Positions 6,224-9,006 of a stretch of DNA of 9,006 bases are shown in pieces (positions within the stretch are counted from its first letter, which is position 1; each line of letters starts with the position of its first letter). A program made the position numbers and the translations under genes. Source of the DNA: Chitinivibrionales bacterium (GTDB lineage: Bacteria; Fibrobacterota; Chitinivibrionia; Chitinivibrionales; FEN-1185); NCBI GenBank assembly GCA_028718065.1, contig JAQUMP010000116.1, positions 1 to 9,006 on the forward strand, written 5' to 3'. Below the pieces are notes generated by a model. The model saw only the letters and a list, made by a program, of their open reading frames with translations. It did not search any database and was not told where the DNA came from.

Positions 6224-6816
6224 ACAACCCCGAAGCAGAGCTTCGAGGAATTATACCCACAGTGATTAAAAATATGATTCTGCTCAAGGTTCTTAAATTC
6301 TTTCTTTTTTTCCCCCTTGCCCTTTTCGTGTTTTCCTGCTCCTCGCCGGTTAAATTCCCGGTGAACGACTTCAGCAATCCCCAAGCCGTTAATTTGCCGC
6401 CCTGGGAGTGCCATCAGATTTACGCCGTTACATACGATTCTCTCCTTGGTAAATCATGCCTCGAGGTTGCGGCTTATCCCCAAAAGAAGTTCCCGGGTAT
6501 AACGCTTGATTGGCTTTCCGGAAATTGGAGCGGCTACAGGCGCCTTGCTGTTACGGCGCGCGTTATGGGGCATGATTCCGTGCCTTTTTACATCAGCGTC
6601 TGGGACGGTCGCGGCGAGTATATAGGCAAAAACCGTTTCCAGAAATCTTTTTACCTTACATCCGGCTGGACGCAATGCGATATAGCGCTTGACCCGGAAT
6701 TGATTTTACGCAACAAAAAGAAAATGGATTGGCATCATGTCCGCATGGCGGTTTTCTTTACCGATAAGCACTTTGATCCGACGGTATTCAGGATAGAAAA
6801 GATCGGTCTTTATTAG
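6220..6816 (+). CDS. putative lipoprotein with a sugar-binding-like beta domain
   Basis: The longest coupled reading starts at the ATG at 6220, overlapping the phosphoesterase stop as ATGA, and gives 198 residues. Alternative starts are GTG 6262 (GAGG 13 bases upstream) and ATG 6274. The later starts give a more normal lipoprotein signal, MILLKVLKFFLFFPLALFVFSC, with lipobox VFSC, and they leave the REP-like palindrome at 6226-6252 outside the gene. The mature part has GNWSGYRRLAVTARV, PFYISVWDGRGE, KSFYLTSGWTQCDIAL and a closing MAVFFTDKHF...FRIEKIGLY. That order of beta strands resembles the carbohydrate-binding-like domain found alone or fused to VanZ-type proteins. The resemblance is from memory of the pattern, so it is moderate evidence only. 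It is probably an envelope protein working with the phosphoesterase or with exopolysaccharide; function unknown. Confidence 0.7.
   Translation: MNNPEAELRGIIPTVIKNMILLKVLKFFLFFPLALFVFSCSSPVKFPVNDFSNPQAVNLPPWECHQIYAVTYDSLLGKSCLEVAAYPQKKFPGITLDWLSGNWSGYRRLAVTARVMGHDSVPFYISVWDGRGEYIGKNRFQKSFYLTSGWTQCDIALDPELILRNKKKMDWHHVRMAVFFTDKHFDPTVFRIEKIGLY
6226..6252. repeat. REP-like palindrome
   Basis: CGAAGC (6231-6236) pairs with GCTTCG (6240-6245) across an AGA loop, and the stem continues past one mismatch with CC (6228-6229) and GG (6247-6248). Read on the minus strand it begins AATTCCTCGAAGC, the same module as the palindrome after the prmC-like gene. Being at a gene junction fits an intergenic repeat family. 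Its right arm contains the GAGG that could serve a GTG start at 6262. Confidence 0.55.
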
Positions 6817-6818
6817 AT

Positions 6819-6850
6819 CCCGTGCCTGATGGATGCGGCGGGGCTGTTTT
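6819..6850 (+). terminator. weak possible terminator after the lipoprotein gene
   Basis: CCCG (6819-6822) can pair with CGGG (6839-6842), followed closely by a five-T run (6846-6850). The stem is only 4 bp with a long loop, so this is a weak call. Confidence 0.25.
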
Positions 6851-6860
6851 TAAATAAAGA

Positions 6861-6889
6861 TTGAAATTGTATTACAAATATTATATATT
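6861..6889 (+). promoter_or_regulatory. sigma-70 promoter of the toxin-antitoxin operon
   Basis: -35 TTGAAA (6861-6866), 17-bp spacer, -10 TATATT (6884-6889). The -10 ends 6 bases before the toxin ATG, so transcription would begin at or next to the start codon. No Shine-Dalgarno is present, so a leaderless mRNA is predicted. Confidence 0.6.
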
Positions 6890-6896
6890 GTATACA
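6867..6896. promoter_or_regulatory. candidate paired operator for the antitoxin
   Basis: Two palindromic sites overlap the promoter: TTGT-ATT-ACAA (6867-6877) and TGTATACA (6889-6896). Each follows a TTGTAT that recurs 21 bp apart, two helical turns. This arrangement fits autoregulation by a ribbon-helix-helix antitoxin, but the region is AT-rich and the claim is inference. Confidence 0.4.
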
Positions 6897-7393
6897 TGAT
6901 TGCGCTGATCGCCGACGCTTCGCCCTTGATATTGCTTGCCAAGCTGGCCATGCTGGAAAAGGTGTGCCAAAGTTTTAGAATAGTTTCTTCCTCTAACGTG
7001 ATTGGAGAGGCGACCCGGAAGAAAGATCTCCCCGACGCTTTACATATATCTAATCTTGCGATAGCCGGTGCTATTCAAATTAAAACCGTTGATGGCACGC
7101 ATGCGCGGAGGATGCAAAACACCTGGAATCTTGGTTCGGGAGAAGCATCGATATTTGTTTTGGCCGCTTCGGGCAATGATATGCTGCTGATCGACGATTA
7201 TGCCGCGATTGCGGTTGCGCGAGCCCAGAATAGAGCGTATCTTACAACGCCGGTGCTGATTTATGAAATGGCCAGGAGAAGGTTGATAACAAACAGCCTT
7301 GCCCGCGAAAAGCTGATAACGCTAAAACAATTTGCCTGGATTTCAGACGAAATTATCGACACGGTCCTTTCCTGGCTTGGTAAAAAGGAGTAA
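6896..7393 (+). CDS. PIN-like DUF3368 toxin
   Basis: This 165-residue protein has the PIN-fold acidic pattern: D7 in ADASPLILLAK, E38 in IGEATRK, E83 in LGSGEASIFVLA, and D100/D101 in LLIDDYAAIAVAR. This is the DUF3368 group, predicted Mg-dependent ribonucleases that act as toxins, most likely on RNA. The acidic residues are all present, so it looks active. The ATG is only 7 bases from the -10 box and lacks a ribosome site. It precedes its antitoxin, the reverse of the commonest order. Its stop codon lies 2 bases before the next ATG, and the AAGGAG for that gene lies inside its last codons. Confidence 0.85.
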   Translation: MIALIADASPLILLAKLAMLEKVCQSFRIVSSSNVIGEATRKKDLPDALHISNLAIAGAIQIKTVDGTHARRMQNTWNLGSGEASIFVLAASGNDMLLIDDYAAIAVARAQNRAYLTTPVLIYEMARRRLITNSLAREKLITLKQFAWISDEIIDTVLSWLGKKE

Positions 7394-7395
7394 TT

Positions 7396-7692
7396 ATGAT
7401 ATTAACGGTACGGATAGAAAAGCAAGAAAAGAATCGACTCGAAGAATTCGCCCGGAAAAAGCGCCTTAACCGCACGCAAGCCGTCAAAGAGTTGCTGGAA
7501 AGCGGCTTTATGCTGTCGCAATTGCAGGAATATAAAGAAGGCAATCTTTCATTGGAACGTCTTTCGGAAGCCTTGGATGTCTCGGTGATCGAAGCATTGA
7601 GTCTAGTCGGGCGTTATAATGCTCATCCGCGAATGCCTCGCGATTATATTTCCGATGCACGGGAGTTTGCTCAAAAGTTACAAGAAAAATAG
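7396..7692 (+). CDS. antitoxin (ribbon-helix-helix plus UPF0175-like C-terminus)
   Basis: This protein has 98 residues. The N-terminal part, MILTVRIEKQEKNRLEEFARKK followed by LNRTQAVKELLESG, is a ribbon-helix-helix DNA-binding unit. The C-terminal part, with YKEGNLSLERLSEALDVSVIEAL, resembles the UPF0175 helix-turn-helix antitoxins that usually accompany DUF3368 toxins. AAGGAG (7385-7390) lies 5 bases before the ATG, giving efficient translation of the antitoxin compared with the unled toxin. It should neutralise the upstream toxin and repress the shared promoter. A 26-bp gap separates it from the exosortase gene, so read-through into that gene is likely. Confidence 0.83.
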   Translation: MILTVRIEKQEKNRLEEFARKKRLNRTQAVKELLESGFMLSQLQEYKEGNLSLERLSEALDVSVIEALSLVGRYNAHPRMPRDYISDAREFAQKLQEK

Positions 7693-7706
7693 TTTTCCTA
7701 AAAAAT

Positions 7707-7719
7707 TTGCCATTGGCAA
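7707..7719. repeat. palindrome at the exosortase start codon
   Basis: TTGCCA-T-TGGCAA is a perfect 6-bp inverted repeat around one base, ending on the A of the exosortase ATG. It stands where a ribosome site should be. It may be an operator; a one-base loop makes an RNA hairpin unlikely. Confidence 0.4.
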
Positions 7720-9006
7720 TGTTTTCCAACCTAAAATCTTTTTTTAAATCCGCCGGTTTATTCGCGCGCATTTGCGCCGTTGCGGCCGTTCTGGCGTTTG
7801 CCTATATTGCCGGCGACGGCCTTGTGGTTCTTATAAGTCAATGGATGCGGTTCGATGAATACTGGCGCTTTTTAATTGTCCCCATAAGCCTCTATTTACT
7901 CTGGTTAAAAAAAGACGAGCTTAAAATTGTTGCCGTTAAACCCGCCCTGCTGCCGGGCGCGCTCATAACCCTTATCGGGTGTTTGGGGTATATAGCCTGG
8001 AAAATAACCTTCGTGGATTTTTGCCTTGAGCTCGGTCTTTTTTTCTTAGTCGCGGGTTGTTGCATTCTGGTACTGGGGTTGCAACTTACCAGGCACGTAT
8101 TGCTGCCGCTCTTGTACCTGCTGTTTATGACGTCGCTCGTGGAAAGGGTAATGGGATTTATTTCTATTTACCTGCAACATATTTCCGCGATTTTTTCAAC
8201 AGGGGTTTTAAATGCATCCGGCTGGACCATTATCCGCCAGGGGCGGTTTTTGCGCCTGCCATCCATGGTGTTGGAAATCGCGGCGGCGTGCAGCGGCACC
8301 AAACAGCTTACGGCCCTTATGGCCTTTGCCGTGCCTCTTGCATTTTTACGCCACCGCCTTTTTTGGACAAAGACCGTTCTGGTATTTATGGCCTTGCCCA
8401 TTGCCGTTTTTTTTAATATTGTCAGAATAATCCTGATTGTAATGTGGAATTACAATACTCCGCAACAGTATGTCCATGGTCCGCACGATATCCTGCTGAT
8501 TCCGGTAATTTATCCTTTTGCGCTGCTGATACTCTATCTTTGTTCGATATTCTTAAACAAATTCGAAAAAATTAAAACCGCGCGGACGGCATTGCCCCAT
8601 CTCGTCTCCGGAAGCGGAGAAACGCGCCGGTCATTTTTATTTGCTCCCTTGCTCATTGCGCTGCTGTTGTTGGCCGGTTCTCTGGCGTCGGTATTCCTTT
8701 TAAGCCCCAGGCCGGTTTATCTAACGCATTCGTTAAGCGACTTTCCTTTGGTTATGAATGGCTGGACCGGCAAAAGTTCCCCGGAAAAAACAATTTCGTT
8801 TTACCTGGGAAAACCGGACGCGGAATTAAACCGGACATACAGCGACCCGGCAGGTAACGAGGTAAAACTTTATATTGCCTATTTTGCCGACCAGAACACC
8901 GGCAAAAGAATCTTTAGCGAGCAGGGAGCTGTTTTAGAAGGCAAGAGCGGCATGGCAAATCTTCGACCCGATTCCGGCGGCGATTTAACTATAAAACAAA
9001 TTACTA
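7719..9006 (+). CDS. exosortase fused to an EpsI-type domain (partial, 429 residues)
   Basis: The frame is open from the ATG at 7719 to the right edge. Residues 15-280 form a polytopic exosortase with about eight hydrophobic segments. The expected catalytic residues are present: Cys191 in AAACSGTKQ, Arg236 in FFNIVRIIL, and His253/His256 in YVHGPHDIL. This is the cysteine protease/transpeptidase-like core that processes PEP-CTERM proteins. The Cys box reads CSGTKQ where many relatives have CSGLR or CSGIR. After a hydrophilic linker and another membrane segment (about 306-328), an EpsI-like (DUF3485) region starts, with SLSDFPLVMNGWTGK, LNRTYSDPAGNEVKLYIAYFADQ. EpsI is usually a separate protein beside exosortase A; the single-chain form resembles XrtD-type proteins, but the subfamily is not assigned here. 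A full-length protein of about 500 residues is expected. There is no Shine-Dalgarno. The substrate in this window is the PEP-CTERM protein at 4672. Confidence 0.9.
   Translation, partial: MFSNLKSFFKSAGLFARICAVAAVLAFAYIAGDGLVVLISQWMRFDEYWRFLIVPISLYLLWLKKDELKIVAVKPALLPGALITLIGCLGYIAWKITFVDFCLELGLFFLVAGCCILVLGLQLTRHVLLPLLYLLFMTSLVERVMGFISIYLQHISAIFSTGVLNASGWTIIRQGRFLRLPSMVLEIAAACSGTKQLTALMAFAVPLAFLRHRLFWTKTVLVFMALPIAVFFNIVRIILIVMWNYNTPQQYVHGPHDILLIPVIYPFALLILYLCSIFLNKFEKIKTARTALPHLVSGSGETRRSFLFAPLLIALLLLAGSLASVFLLSPRPVYLTHSLSDFPLVMNGWTGKSSPEKTISFYLGKPDAELNRTYSDPAGNEVKLYIAYFADQNTGKRIFSEQGAVLEGKSGMANLRPDSGGDLTIKQIT

Noticed and set aside
8057..8416. Plus-strand open frame of 119 codons inside the exosortase gene
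   Set aside because: It is an out-of-frame overlap of a frame with intact catalytic Cys, Arg and His motifs.
1..9006. CRISPR array, tRNA, rRNA or insertion sequence
   Set aside because: No regularly spaced direct repeats, cloverleaf or rRNA-like segments, and no transposase frame were seen.

Overview
This window is part of a PEP-CTERM/exosortase locus, the protein-sorting system that Gram-negative biofilm and exopolysaccharide producers use in place of a sortase. The evidence is a PrsR-type response regulator and PrsK-type histidine kinase on the minus strand, one PEP-CTERM substrate, and a membrane protein that joins an exosortase to an EpsI-type domain at the right edge. The exosortase, an apparent lipoprotein and the absence of Gram-positive features point to a diderm bacterium. 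Codon use is mixed, about half GC. The lineage cannot be fixed from this window; a member of the PVC/Omnitrophota sphere or an environmental proteobacterium would both fit.

Layout. 1-633 (minus) is the N-terminal part of prsR, cut by the left edge. 656-2806 (minus) is prsK, 22 bp upstream of prsR, so the two form an operon. 2807-2996 is a divergent control region with overlapping candidate promoters and a 17-bp motif that recurs upstream of the PEP-CTERM gene. 2997-3911 is a PrmC/HemK-family methyltransferase. 3911-4004 is a cluster of palindromic repeats. 4029-4307 is an acyl carrier protein. 4308-4671 is a 364-bp gene-free stretch with several inverted repeats, a second copy of the 17-bp motif and a sigma-54-like -24/-12 element. 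4672-5280 is the PEP-CTERM protein, followed by a clear intrinsic terminator at 5310-5338. 5411-6223 is a membrane-anchored metallophosphoesterase and 6220-6816 a coupled putative lipoprotein. 6896-7692 is a toxin-antitoxin pair (PIN-like DUF3368 toxin, then a ribbon-helix-helix antitoxin). 7719-9006 is the exosortase-EpsI fusion, cut by the right edge.

How the parts may work together. PrsK would sense an envelope signal and phosphorylate PrsR, an activator of sigma-54 promoters. PrsR would then switch on the PEP-CTERM gene from its upstream region. The product would be exported, held in the membrane by its C-terminal helix and basic tail, and processed by the exosortase, with the EpsI domain linked to exopolysaccharide export. 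The acyl carrier protein matches the acyl-activation genes often seen near exosortase A loci, but no ligase partner is visible here. The toxin-antitoxin pair looks like an insertion between the lipoprotein and the exosortase. The regulatory scheme is inference from family knowledge plus the motifs read here.

No rRNA, tRNA, CRISPR array or insertion sequence was recognised.
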